DNA of 64,000 nucleotides, from assembly GCF_018141525.1 (NCBI RefSeq), contig NZ_CP064655.1, positions 1,954,501-2,018,500 of the forward strand, in the 5' to 3' direction. Made by a program: the position numbers and the translations under genes. Origin of the DNA: Miltoncostaea marina (GTDB lineage Bacteria; Actinomycetota; Thermoleophilia; Miltoncostaeales; Miltoncostaeaceae). The notes below the pieces were generated by a model, which searched no databases, had not been told where the DNA came from, and saw only the letters and a list, made by a program, of their open reading frames with translations. Shown here piece after piece: positions 7,176 to 15,656 of the stretch. Position 1 is the first letter of the stretch. The number at the start of each line of letters is the position of its first letter.

Positions 7176-7771
7176 CGCAGATCCACCCCGGCGGCGGCCA
7201 TCTCGGCGCGCGTGCGCGCGTCGTCGCCGGGCGTCACTTCGACCGGGCGGGTCGCGTCGAGCACGACGGTCGCGGCGTAGCCGAGGCCCCGCGCGTCGAT
7301 CGCCGTGGCCGTCACGCAGACGTCGCGGGCGAGGCCCACGACGACCACCCGCTCCACGGCCCGCTCCTCGAGGATCGCCCGCAGGCCGGTGGAGCGCTCC
7401 TCCCCGGTGACCTCGTCGCGGGCGTGGAAGCCGGAGTAGCCGTCCTCCCGCCCGGTGCCCTTGCGCACCACCGGCCCGTCCACCGTCAGCCCCGGGTGCA
7501 GCTCGGCGCCCCAGGTGTCGCGCACGCAGTGGACCGGCCAGGCGCCGCCCTCATCGCGGAAGTGGGGCGTCGACGGCGGGTGCCAGTCCTGGGTGTAGAC
7601 GACGGGGGCGCCGGCGGCGCGGGCCGCGGCGACGAGATCGTTGACCCGCGGGACGACCTCCTCGCCGCCGGTCACGTAGAGGCTGCCGGACGGATCGGCG
7701 AAGTCGTTCTGCACGTCCACCACCACGAGCGCCGTGCGCTCGTCGAACCGGATCGGGTCGTCGTCCGCCAT
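7172..7771 (-). CDS. pncA: Nicotinamidase (isochorismatase superfamily)
   Basis: This is a 199-residue cytoplasmic hydrolase that converts nicotinamide to nicotinate in NAD salvage. The catalytic triad is visible: D19 (VVVDVQNDF), K104 (VVRKGTG) and C152 (ARDVCVTAT). The metal-binding residues D62, H64 and H70 (YTQDWHPPSTPHF) distinguish nicotinamidases from other isochorismatase-like enzymes. A TAGCCT -10-like box lies 29 bases upstream of the ATG (complement of 7801-7806). The length is normal for PncA. Confidence 0.9.
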   Translation of the reverse strand: MADDDPIRFDERTALVVVDVQNDFADPSGSLYVTGGEEVVPRVNDLVAAARAAGAPVVYTQDWHPPSTPHFRDEGGAWPVHCVRDTWGAELHPGLTVDGPVVRKGTGREDGYSGFHARDEVTGEERSTGLRAILEERAVERVVVVGLARDVCVTATAIDARGLGYAATVVLDATRPVEVTPGDDARTRAEMAAAGVDLR

Positions 7772-7825
7772 GGCCGCCCCCGTGGTCGCCGCCGAAGCCG
7801 AGGCTAGCGGACCGGCCCGCGCCGA

Positions 7826-10108
7826 TCAGACGGCCGGCGCCGCCAGGGCGGGCCCGGACGCGCCGGAGGCGACCAGCAGGCGGGCGAACTCGTCGGCCGG
7901 CACGGGGCGCCCGGTGTGGAAGCCCTGCCCCACGTCGCAGCCGATGCCGCGCAGGGCATCCTGCACCTCCTGGCTCTCGATGCCCTCGGCCACCACCTGC
8001 AGCCCCAGGTTGTGCCCGAGGTCGACCGTCGAGCGCACGATGAGCTCGTCGGCCGGGTGGGCGTCCATGTTGTTGACGAAGCTGCGGTCGATCTTCAGCA
8101 CGCTGATCGGCAGCCGCTTGAGCTGGTTGAGCGACGTGTAGCCGACGCCGAAGTCGTCGATCGACAGGACGACGCCGAGGCCGCCGAGGCGCAGCAGCAC
8201 GTCGAGGGCCCGGGCCGGGTTCTCCATCAGGGCCGTCTCGGTCAGCTCGAGCTCGAGCCGCCCCGCGGGCACGCCGCTCCGCTCGAGGCTGTCGGCCACC
8301 AGGTCGGCGAAGCCGGTGTCCAGCAGGTTGCGCGCCGAGATGTTGACGGCCACGGGGAGGGCGCGGCCGGCCGCCTCCCAGCGACGGCAGTCGGCGAGCG
8401 CGCGGTCGAGCACGTACCGGGTCAGGGGCCGGATGAGCGCGGTGTGCTCGGCGACGGGGATGAACTCGCCCGGGGCCAGCAGCCCGCGCACGGGGTGCTG
8501 CCAGCGCACGAGCGCCTCGGCGCCGACCAGCCCGCCGGTCAGCAGGTCGACCTTGGGCTGGTAGTGGACGACGAGCTCGTCGCGCTCGATCGCCCGGCGC
8601 AGCTCGCCGACCAGCGCCAGGCGCTCCGGGCTGTACTCGTCCTGCTCGTCGCCGTAGGTGGCGTAGGGCAGCGACTCGGCCTTCGCCGTGTACATCGCGA
8701 CGTCGGCGCGGCGCTGGAGGGTCGCGACGTCGGCCCCGTGGTCCGGGTAGAGCGTGATGCCGATGCTGGCCTCGGTGTCGAGCTGCAGGCCGTCGACCAC
8801 GACCGGGTGGGCGATCGCCTCGCTCAGGACCGCCGCCACCCGCTCGGCGGCGCCGACGTCGGGGACGTCGGGCAGCAGCACGGCGAACTCGTCGCCCCCG
8901 AGGCGGGCGATCGTGTCGCTGTCGCGCAGCGCGCCGCGCAGCCGGCGGGCGGTCTCGTCGAGCACGACGTCGCCCGCGCGGTGGCCGAGCGTGTCGTTGA
9001 CCTCCTTGAAGCGGTCGAGGTCGATCAGCATCACCGCGGCCCGGCGCCCGTGGCGGCGCGCCTGGGCGATCGCCTGCTCAACGCGGTCGTGGAAGAGGCG
9101 CCGGTTGGGCAGGCCGGTGAGCGAGTCGGTGACCGACTGGCTGATGTTCTCGCGGAAGGTGAGCCCCGCGCGCAGCACGCACACGAGGAGCGCGGCGGCC
9201 GCCATCCAGACCACGTAGCCGGGCGAGCGCGCGTAGTGGTCGAGCACCAGGGCGCCGATCGCCGTGATCACGACCCCGCCCGGCAGCACCATGAGGCTCC
9301 AGCCCTCCAGCCGCGCGGGGGTGGCGCGCGGCGCCGGCTGCCAGGCGGCGGCCGCCATGCAGACCATGCCGAGCGGCCAGAAGAAGTCGAGCCCGCCGCC
9401 CTCGACGTAGGTGCCCTCGGTGACCTGGAAGAGGTAGACCGCGTCGGCGCCGGCGAAGGTCAGAGCGCCGGCCGCCAGCAGGGCGACGTCGCGGCCCGGG
9501 CGCCAGCCGAACAGCGCCGCCAGGCCGGTCACGATCGCGAGCACGAGCGTGTCGCCGAGCGGGTAGGCCAGGTTGGTCAGCACGGCCGCCCGGGAGGCGC
9601 CCTCGGCGCCCTCCAGGATCGGCGGCATCAGCACCCCGGCGCCGACCGCCCCGACCACGAGCGCCGCCGCGACCCCGTCGAGCCACTGGCTGGCGTGGAA
9701 CCGGCGCACGCGGGCGCGCACCATCAGCACGAAGCCGGCGTAGACCAGCGGGTAGAACGCCAGGTAGAGGCCGTCGGCCACCGACGGGTACGGGACCTGC
9801 TCGAGGCCGGAGAGCTCGACCACCCACCACACGTCGCCGGCCGCCCAGAGGAGCGCCCCGGCGCCGATCAGCAGCCAGGCGCCCCGCTCGGCGCGCACGA
9901 GCAGGGCGCGGGCCACGATGCCGACCGCGCCCACCACCACGAGCCCCGTGTAGACCCAGCGGTCCATGGTCGCCGCGCCGACCGGCCCGGGACGCACCCC
10001 GAGCCACAGGTGGAGGCCGTACGCGGCCAGCGCCGCGAGCACCAGCGGCCAGACGACCGCGGCCGCGACGGCGGCGGGCCGGGGGATGCGGGCGGGCAGG
10101 AGCTGCAC
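7826..10108 (-). CDS. Membrane GGDEF-EAL protein (cyclic-di-GMP turnover)
   Basis: This 760-residue protein begins with about 310 residues holding eight to ten hydrophobic segments, a likely sensory membrane region without a recognised named domain. A GGDEF domain follows (DSLTGLPNRRLFHDR near 326, intact GGDEF near 402), then an EAL domain (AEALVRWQHPVRG near 530, ELTETALMENP, IDDFGVGYTSLNQLKRLP, VVAEGIESQ). Both active-site motifs are intact, so it could both make and degrade c-di-GMP; which activity dominates cannot be read. It stands alone, with a GTG start. The ligand of the membrane region is unknown. Confidence 0.92.
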   Translation of the reverse strand: MQLLPARIPRPAAVAAAVVWPLVLAALAAYGLHLWLGVRPGPVGAATMDRWVYTGLVVVGAVGIVARALLVRAERGAWLLIGAGALLWAAGDVWWVVELSGLEQVPYPSVADGLYLAFYPLVYAGFVLMVRARVRRFHASQWLDGVAAALVVGAVGAGVLMPPILEGAEGASRAAVLTNLAYPLGDTLVLAIVTGLAALFGWRPGRDVALLAAGALTFAGADAVYLFQVTEGTYVEGGGLDFFWPLGMVCMAAAAWQPAPRATPARLEGWSLMVLPGGVVITAIGALVLDHYARSPGYVVWMAAAALLVCVLRAGLTFRENISQSVTDSLTGLPNRRLFHDRVEQAIAQARRHGRRAAVMLIDLDRFKEVNDTLGHRAGDVVLDETARRLRGALRDSDTIARLGGDEFAVLLPDVPDVGAAERVAAVLSEAIAHPVVVDGLQLDTEASIGITLYPDHGADVATLQRRADVAMYTAKAESLPYATYGDEQDEYSPERLALVGELRRAIERDELVVHYQPKVDLLTGGLVGAEALVRWQHPVRGLLAPGEFIPVAEHTALIRPLTRYVLDRALADCRRWEAAGRALPVAVNISARNLLDTGFADLVADSLERSGVPAGRLELELTETALMENPARALDVLLRLGGLGVVLSIDDFGVGYTSLNQLKRLPISVLKIDRSFVNNMDAHPADELIVRSTVDLGHNLGLQVVAEGIESQEVQDALRGIGCDVGQGFHTGRPVPADEFARLLVASGASGPALAAPAV

Positions 10109-10163
10109 GACCGCGCTATCGGCACCGCGCCCCGCCGATCGAGCGCCGGGGCGCGCCGCCGGT

Positions 10164-10619
10164 TCAGGCGCGACCGCGCAGCGCCGCGACGGCCGTCTTC
10201 TGGACCGCCGTCAGCAGGAAGTAGAGGCCCGTGACCGCGAAGCCCGTCAGCAGCCAGGCCGGCCACCCCTGCGCGATGCGCACGATGAGCGCCGCCGCGC
10301 ACAGCGCCCCGCCGGCCGACAGGAGGTGCGCGTTGCCCCAGATCGAGACGTGCGTCTCGCGCGGCGAGGCGGTCGGGCGGCGGACGCCGCGGGCGAGCGC
10401 CTCCAGCAGCACGAAGGCCGCGACCGCGCCGCCCATCAGGGCGAGCGCGTCGCCCAGCACCGGCCCGCCGAGCCGGTGCGCCGCCTGGGCGATGGAGCCG
10501 CCGAGGGCGATCGTGTAGCCGTACGCGCCCGCGGCCGACGACACGGTCCCCGCGAGCTGGCGGCGCAGCTCGCGGGCGCCCTCGTCGGCCCCGGCGCCCG
10601 GAGCGTCGCCGCCGTTCAC
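10164..10619 (-). CDS. Small membrane protein coupled to the macrodomain gene
   Basis: This 151-residue protein of unknown function has about four hydrophobic segments: roughly residues 28-45, 55-72, 95-112 and 118-140. Its N-terminus is charged and soluble (GADEGARELRRQLAG). No family is recognised. The GTG start overlaps the stop of the macrodomain gene (GTGA), so translation is probably coupled and the two products may act together at the membrane. There is no metal-binding or catalytic motif. Confidence 0.7.
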   Translation of the reverse strand: MNGGDAPGAGADEGARELRRQLAGTVSSAAGAYGYTIALGGSIAQAAHRLGGPVLGDALALMGGAVAAFVLLEALARGVRRPTASPRETHVSIWGNAHLLSAGGALCAAALIVRIAQGWPAWLLTGFAVTGLYFLLTAVQKTAVAALRGRA

Positions 10620-11131
10620 CGCCCGGCCAGGCGCTCGTGCGCCTCCCGGTACGGCGCGCGGAGCCGCTCGTCGAGGAAGCAGAACCGCGCCACGCGCACG
10701 CCCGGGTGCGCGGCCAGCGCCTCCGCGAGCGCGGCGACGGCGACCGGCGCTGCCAGCCCGACCGGGTAGCCGAAGATGCCGGTCGAGATGGCCGGGAGCG
10801 CGACGGAGGCGAAGCCGCGCTCGGCGGCGCGCGCCACGACGGCGCGGTGGCAGGCGGCGAGCAGCTCGTCCTCCCCCGCCCCGCCGCCCCGCCAGACCGG
10901 GCCGACGGCGTGGATGACGGCGCGCTGGGGCAGGCGGCCGGCCGTGGTCACGACCGCGCCGCCCACCGGGCAGCCACCGAGCTCGCGCGACTCGCGCACG
11001 AGGTCGGGACCGGCCGCCGCGGCGATCGCGCCGGCCACGCCGCCGCCGTGGGCGAGGTGCTCGTTGGCGGCGTTGACGATCGCGTCGACCTCCTGCGCCA
11101 GCAGGTCGGCGACGGCGAACTCGATGGCCAT
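10616..11131 (-). CDS. Macrodomain protein (O-acetyl-ADP-ribose deacetylase-like)
   Basis: This 171-residue protein is a single macrodomain. It shows VDAIVNAANEHLAHGGGVAGAI, where the Asn and Gly residues line the ADP-ribose pocket, then RAVIHAVGPVW and VALPAISTGIFGYP (phosphate loop). The family removes ADP-ribose or acetyl groups from ADP-ribose derivatives, linking to NAD metabolism or reversal of ADP-ribosylation. No ADP-ribosyltransferase is visible nearby. It is followed by an overlapping membrane protein and is divergent from an AlkA-like gene. Confidence 0.92.
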   Translation of the reverse strand: MAIEFAVADLLAQEVDAIVNAANEHLAHGGGVAGAIAAAAGPDLVRESRELGGCPVGGAVVTTAGRLPQRAVIHAVGPVWRGGGAGEDELLAACHRAVVARAAERGFASVALPAISTGIFGYPVGLAAPVAVAALAEALAAHPGVRVARFCFLDERLRAPYREAHERLAGR

Positions 11132-11173
11132 GGCCGCACGGTACCCGCACCGGCGCCCCGCCCGAACGCCCTC

Positions 11174-11179
11174 TACGCT
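11174..11179 (+). promoter_or_regulatory. -10 box, leaderless start of the AlkA-like gene
   Basis: TACGCT ends six bases before the GTG at 11186. No ribosome site lies in between, which fits a leaderless transcript. Confidence 0.45.
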
Positions 11180-11185
11180 CACCGC

Positions 11186-12070
11186 GTGGTCCTCGAGACG
11201 ACGCTCCACCCGCGCGGGCCCTACTCGCTGGCCGACTCCTCGGCCGGCACGGCGGGCGGCACGCGCGTCATGCGCGGCGGCGTGCTGCGCCTGTGGGACC
11301 TCGTGGACGGCCGCCCCGCGCTCGTGCGGCTGTGGCAGCGCGCCGACGGGGCGGTGGAGGCGCGGATGGACGGCGCCGAGCCGGAGCGGGCCGCCGACCG
11401 CCTGCGCTTCCTGCTCGCCCTCGACGTCGACCACTCGCCGTTCCTGCGCATGGCCCGCCGCGACCCGCTGGCCCGCGACGTGGCGCTGCGCACGCCCGGG
11501 CTGCGGCCGATGCGCCTGGCCACGCCCGCCCACGCGCTGCTGGCCGCCGTCTGCGGGCAGCTCGTGTCGGGCCGCGAGGCGGCCCGCCTGCAGCGGGCGG
11601 TGCTGCGCATGTGCACCGGCGAGGCCGACGGCCTGCGCCTGCCGCCCGCCCAGGCCGACCTGGCGGCGCTGCACCCGCCGCGGCTGCGCGCGGCCGGGCT
11701 CGCCGAGCGGCGGGCGGCGGCCCTCGTGCGGGTGGCGCGGGGCCCGTCGCTGGAGCGGCTCGCCGGCCACCCCACGCCGGACGTCGTGGCCGCCATCCGG
11801 CGCGAGCCGCAACTCGGGCCCTGGTCGGCCGGGGTGATCGCGATGCGCGGGCTGGGCCGCTACGACCACGGGCTGATCGACGACCTCGGCCTCGTGCGGC
11901 TGTGGGCCGCCGTGCACGGGCGGCCACCGGAGCCGGGCCAGACGCAGGAGCTGCTCGCCCCCTACGGCGAGTGGGCCGGGCTGGCGAGCGAGTACCTGCT
12001 GCGCCACCCGGTGGCCGCCCTCGGCGGCGGCTGGCACCGCGCCGGGGGCCGGCGGCCGGCGGGCCGCTAG
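11186..12070 (+). CDS. AlkA-like DNA-3-methyladenine glycosylase (HhH-GPD)
   Basis: This 294-residue protein has an N-terminal domain (ETTLHPRGPYSLADS...GGVLRLWD) like the substrate-facing domain of AlkA, followed by a helical HhH-GPD core. The helix-hairpin-helix reads LGPWSAGVIAMRGLGRYD and the catalytic region LIDDLGLVRLW (Asp pair 232-233). It should remove alkylated purines from DNA. It is the second glycosylase in the window beside the ATL-AlkA fusion, and the two differ strongly in sequence. The start is a GTG just after a -10 box. Confidence 0.85.
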   Translation: MVLETTLHPRGPYSLADSSAGTAGGTRVMRGGVLRLWDLVDGRPALVRLWQRADGAVEARMDGAEPERAADRLRFLLALDVDHSPFLRMARRDPLARDVALRTPGLRPMRLATPAHALLAAVCGQLVSGREAARLQRAVLRMCTGEADGLRLPPAQADLAALHPPRLRAAGLAERRAAALVRVARGPSLERLAGHPTPDVVAAIRREPQLGPWSAGVIAMRGLGRYDHGLIDDLGLVRLWAAVHGRPPEPGQTQELLAPYGEWAGLASEYLLRHPVAALGGGWHRAGGRRPAGR

Positions 12071-12073
12071 ACT
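12068..12073 (+). promoter_or_regulatory. -10 box before the NAGGN operon
   Basis: TAGACT lies eight bases upstream of the ATG at 12082 and partly overlaps the end of the AlkA-like gene. It may drive the three-gene osmolyte operon from a leaderless start. Confidence 0.4.
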
Positions 12074-12081
12074 CCAGCGGC

Positions 12082-13866
12082 ATGTGTGGATTCGCAGGCG
12101 AGATCCGCCGGGACGGGTCGCCCGCAGACCTCGCCGCGATCGATCGCATGTCGGCGACGATGCGCGACCGGGGCCCGGACTCCTCCGGGGCGTGGTCCCA
12201 GGGCCACGTCGCCCTGGCCCACCGCCGGCTGAAGATCATCGACCTCTCGGCCGCGAGCGGCCAGCCGCTGGTCGACCCGGCCGCCGGGCTGACGGGCGTC
12301 TTCAACGGCTGCATCTACAACTACCGCGAGCTGCGCGAGGAGCTGCGCGGCCGCGGCCACCCCTTCACCTCGCAGGGCGACACCGAGGTGGTGCTGAAGG
12401 CCTACGCCGAGTGGGGCGACCGCTTCGTCGACCGGCTGATCGGGATGTTCGCGGTCGCGATCGTGGAGCGCGACTCCGGCAGGGTCGTGCTGGCGCGCGA
12501 CCGCCTCGGCATCAAGCCGCTCTACATGGCCGAGACGCTCGACGCGGTGCGGTTCGCCAGCACCCTGCCCGCGCTGGTCGCCGGTGGGGGCGTGGACACG
12601 GGCATCGACCCCGTGGCGCTGCACCACTACCTGACCTTCCACGCCGTCGTGCCGGCCCCGCGCACCATCCTGCGCGGCGTGCAGAAGCTGCCGCCCGCCA
12701 CGGTGCGCACCATCCACCCCGACGGGCGCACGGAGGACCGGCTCTACTGGTCGGCGCCGTTCGCGCGCGACCCGGCGCGCGAGGGCTGGAGCGAGCGCGA
12801 CTGGCAGGACGCCCTGCTCGCCTCGCTCACCACGGCGGTCGAGCGGCGCATGGTGGCCGACGTGCCGGTGGGCGTGCTGCTGTCCGGCGGGCTCGACTCG
12901 AGCCTCGTGGTGGCCCTGCTGGCCCGCGGCGGCCAGGACCACCTCACCACCTTCTCGATCGGCTTCGAGTCGGTCGGCGGCCGCGAGGGCGACGAGTTCC
13001 GCTACTCGGACGTGATCGCGCGGGAGTTCGGCACCGACCACCACCAGATCCGCATCGCCGCGGCCGACCTGCTCGACCCGCTCGAGCGCGCCGTGGCCGC
13101 GATGTCGGAGCCGATGGTCAGCCACGACTGCGTCGCCTTCTACCTGCTCAGCGAGCAGGTGGCCAAGCACCTGAAGGTCGTCCAGTCCGGGCAGGGCGCC
13201 GACGAGATCCTCGGCGGCTACCACTGGTACCCGCCACTGCTCGGCGCCGACCGCGAGGACGCGCTGTCGATCTACTCCGAGGCCTTCTTCGACCGCGACG
13301 CCGCCGACATGGCCGAGCTCGTGGGCGGCGCGTTCGCCGTGCCGGGCGACCCCCCGCGCGAGTACGTGGGCGCGCACTTCGCGGCGCCGGGCGCGCAGAC
13401 CGCGGTCGATGCGGCCCTGCGCATCGACACCCACGTGATGCTCGTCGAGGACCCGGTGAAGCGGGTCGACAACATGACGATGGCCCACGGCCTCGAGGCC
13501 CGCGTGCCGTTCCTCGACCACGAGTTCGTCGAGCTGGCCGCCACCTGTCCGCCCGAGCTGAAGCTCGCCCAGGGCGGCAAGGGCGTGCTGAAGGAGATCG
13601 GCCGGCGCGTCCTGCCCCACGAGGTCATCGACCGCCCGAAGGGCTACTTCCCGGTGCCCGGAATCACCCACCTCGAGGGCAGCGTGCTGGAGCGGGTGCG
13701 CGAGGCGCTGCACGCGCCGGCCGCCCGCGAGCGCGGCCTGTTCCGCGAGGGCTACGTCGAGGCCCTCCTCGCCGACCCGAACGGCGAGCTGACGCCCCTC
13801 CGCGGCAACAAGCTCTGGCAGCTCGGCCTGCTCGAGATGTGGCTGCAGGAGCACGGCATCCGGTGA
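12082..13866 (+). CDS. N-acetylglutaminylglutamine amidotransferase (asparagine-synthetase family)
   Basis: This 594-residue protein begins MCGFAGE, with Cys2 as the glutaminase nucleophile of a class II amidotransferase domain (DRGPDSSG, YNYRELREEL). The C-terminal synthetase domain has the ATP loop LLSGGLDSSLVVALLA and GQGADEILGGYHWY. Alone it would be called AsnB. The next two genes match the other members of the N-acetylglutaminylglutamine amide (NAGGN) locus described in Pseudomonas and Sinorhizobium. The role is therefore assigned as the last amidation step that makes this osmolyte. The reading frame is complete and overlaps the next gene by four bases. Confidence 0.9.
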   Translation: MCGFAGEIRRDGSPADLAAIDRMSATMRDRGPDSSGAWSQGHVALAHRRLKIIDLSAASGQPLVDPAAGLTGVFNGCIYNYRELREELRGRGHPFTSQGDTEVVLKAYAEWGDRFVDRLIGMFAVAIVERDSGRVVLARDRLGIKPLYMAETLDAVRFASTLPALVAGGGVDTGIDPVALHHYLTFHAVVPAPRTILRGVQKLPPATVRTIHPDGRTEDRLYWSAPFARDPAREGWSERDWQDALLASLTTAVERRMVADVPVGVLLSGGLDSSLVVALLARGGQDHLTTFSIGFESVGGREGDEFRYSDVIAREFGTDHHQIRIAAADLLDPLERAVAAMSEPMVSHDCVAFYLLSEQVAKHLKVVQSGQGADEILGGYHWYPPLLGADREDALSIYSEAFFDRDAADMAELVGGAFAVPGDPPREYVGAHFAAPGAQTAVDAALRIDTHVMLVEDPVKRVDNMTMAHGLEARVPFLDHEFVELAATCPPELKLAQGGKGVLKEIGRRVLPHEVIDRPKGYFPVPGITHLEGSVLERVREALHAPAARERGLFREGYVEALLADPNGELTPLRGNKLWQLGLLEMWLQEHGIR

Positions 13867-15656
13867 GCGAGGAGCAGCGGCCCCGCACCGAGCGCGTCGG
13901 CCCCGGCGGCGACCCCTACCCGCCGGCCCAGGGCGCGCCCGAGGGCGGGGGCGGCGACGGCCGGCTCGAGGAGGTCACCCTGGACTGCGGCTGGGGCCGG
14001 CTGGTGTTCGGCAACACCTTCCGCGACCCCTCCGACGCCGCGGACGTGCTGCGCAGCGAGGCCGACGGCGCGCGGGACATCTGCGTCTACCTGGACGACC
14101 CCCACGTGCTGGTGGCGCGCCGCCACGACGAGCTGTTCATCGACCCCTCGCACACCTATCGGCTGGCCCTGCCGGCCGGGCTCGGCGGCCGCCTGGCCTC
14201 GCTCGAGGTGCGCGAGCTGCGCGACGAGGCCGACGCCGACGCCGTCAACCGCATGTACACGGCCAACGGGATGATCACGGCGCCGGTGGAGGTGCTGGTC
14301 GCCAACTCCGGCCGGCCGGAGTTCCTGCACCTGGTGGCCGAGCACGTGCCGACGGGGGCCGTCGTCGGCACGATCACCGGCGTGGACCACGTCGCCGTCT
14401 TCGGCGACCCGGAGGGCGGCACCAGCCTGTGGTGCCTGACGGTCGACATGAACGCCGCCCCGCCCGGCACCGGCCAGGCGCTGCTCACCGAGCTGGCGGA
14501 GCGCTTCGCGGCGCGCGGCCGCCGCTTCGTGGACCTGTCCGTGCTCGCCGACAACGCCGGCGCCATCCGGCTCTACGAGCGACTCGGCTTCGAGCGCATC
14601 CCCTCCCTGTTCGTGAAGCGCAAGAACCCGATCAACGAGGACCTGTTCGTCGGGCCCAAGGTGCACGGCCTCGACGTGCTCAACCCCTACGCGCGGATCA
14701 TCGCCGACGAGGCCCGCCGCCGCGGCGTGGCCGTGGAGGTGATCGACGCCGAGTGGGGCGAGATGCGCCTCACCCACGGCGGCCGCCGCCACGTGATGCG
14801 CGAGTCGCTGTCGGACCTCACCACCGCGATCGCCATGAGCCGCTGCGACGACAAGCGGATCACCCGCCGGGTGCTCGCCGACGCCGGCCTGCGGGTGCCC
14901 CGGGGGGTCACCGCCGGCGGCGGCGAGGAGGACGAGGTCTTCCTGCGCGAGGTGGGCCGGCTGGTGGTGAAGCCCGCCCGCGGCGAGCAGGGCGCGGGGA
15001 TCACGGTCGGCGTCGAGACCCCGCGGGCGCTGCGCGTCGCGGTCGAGGCGGCGCGACGCCACTGCCCGGACGTGCTGCTCGAGGAGTACTGCGAGGGCAT
15101 GGACCTGCGGGTGATCGTGATCGACAAGCAGGTGGTCGCCGCGGCCGTCCGCCGCCCGGCGACGATCGTGGGCGACGGCCGCAAGGACATCCGGGCGCTG
15201 ATCGAGGCCCAGAGCCGGCGGCGCCAGGCGGCCACCGGTGGCGAGTCGCGCATCCCGCTCGACGCGGCCACCGAGGAGGTCGTGCGCGCCGCCGGCCACA
15301 GCCTGACCGACGTCCTGCCGGCCGGGGAGGCGCTGGAGGTGCGGCGCACCGCCAACCTCCACACCGGCGGCACCATCCACGACGTCACCGCCGAGCTGCA
15401 CCCCGACATCGCCGCCGCCTGCGTGGCGGCGAGCGAGGCGATCGACATCCCGGTGACCGGGCTGGACCTGCTCGTACCCGACCCGTCCGGGTCGGAGCAC
15501 GTCTTCATCGAGGCCAACGAGCGCCCCGGGCTGGCCAACCACGAGCCGCAGCCGACGGTCGAGCGCTACCTCGACCTGCTGTTCCCCGGCACCCGCGGCG
15601 TGCCGCGGCGGTGGGTGCCCGCCGAGGCCCAGGGCGACGGCGGCGAGGAGCCGTGA
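13863..15656 (+). CDS. N-acetylglutaminylglutamine synthetase (GNAT plus ATP-grasp)
   Basis: This 597-residue two-domain enzyme has an N-terminal acetyltransferase domain: LWCLTVDMNAAPPGTGQALL, which contains the acetyl-CoA loop, then VLADNAGAIRLYERLGF. The C-terminal half is an ATP-grasp ligase with RLVVKPARGEQGAGI, LLEEYCEGMDLRVIVI and VFIEANERPGL. The combination fits acetylating glutamine and joining it to a second glutamine, the first steps of NAGGN synthesis. The GTG start overlaps the previous stop and the gene's own stop overlaps the peptidase start, so all three are coupled. Residues 1-45 are Gly/Pro-rich and probably disordered. Confidence 0.9.
   Translation: MSEEQRPRTERVGPGGDPYPPAQGAPEGGGGDGRLEEVTLDCGWGRLVFGNTFRDPSDAADVLRSEADGARDICVYLDDPHVLVARRHDELFIDPSHTYRLALPAGLGGRLASLEVRELRDEADADAVNRMYTANGMITAPVEVLVANSGRPEFLHLVAEHVPTGAVVGTITGVDHVAVFGDPEGGTSLWCLTVDMNAAPPGTGQALLTELAERFAARGRRFVDLSVLADNAGAIRLYERLGFERIPSLFVKRKNPINEDLFVGPKVHGLDVLNPYARIIADEARRRGVAVEVIDAEWGEMRLTHGGRRHVMRESLSDLTTAIAMSRCDDKRITRRVLADAGLRVPRGVTAGGGEEDEVFLREVGRLVVKPARGEQGAGITVGVETPRALRVAVEAARRHCPDVLLEEYCEGMDLRVIVIDKQVVAAAVRRPATIVGDGRKDIRALIEAQSRRRQAATGGESRIPLDAATEEVVRAAGHSLTDVLPAGEALEVRRTANLHTGGTIHDVTAELHPDIAAACVAASEAIDIPVTGLDLLVPDPSGSEHVFIEANERPGLANHEPQPTVERYLDLLFPGTRGVPRRWVPAEAQGDGGEEP

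Noticed and set aside
7916-10234. A 772-codon plus-strand open frame opposite the GGDEF-EAL gene
   Set aside because: The minus-strand frame has intact GGDEF and EAL domains; the antisense translation is low-complexity His/Arg/Ala sequence.
12082-13866. Simple asparagine synthetase (AsnB)
   Set aside because: The overlapping GNAT/ATP-grasp and M42 genes match the NAGGN locus, so the amidotransferase role there fits better.
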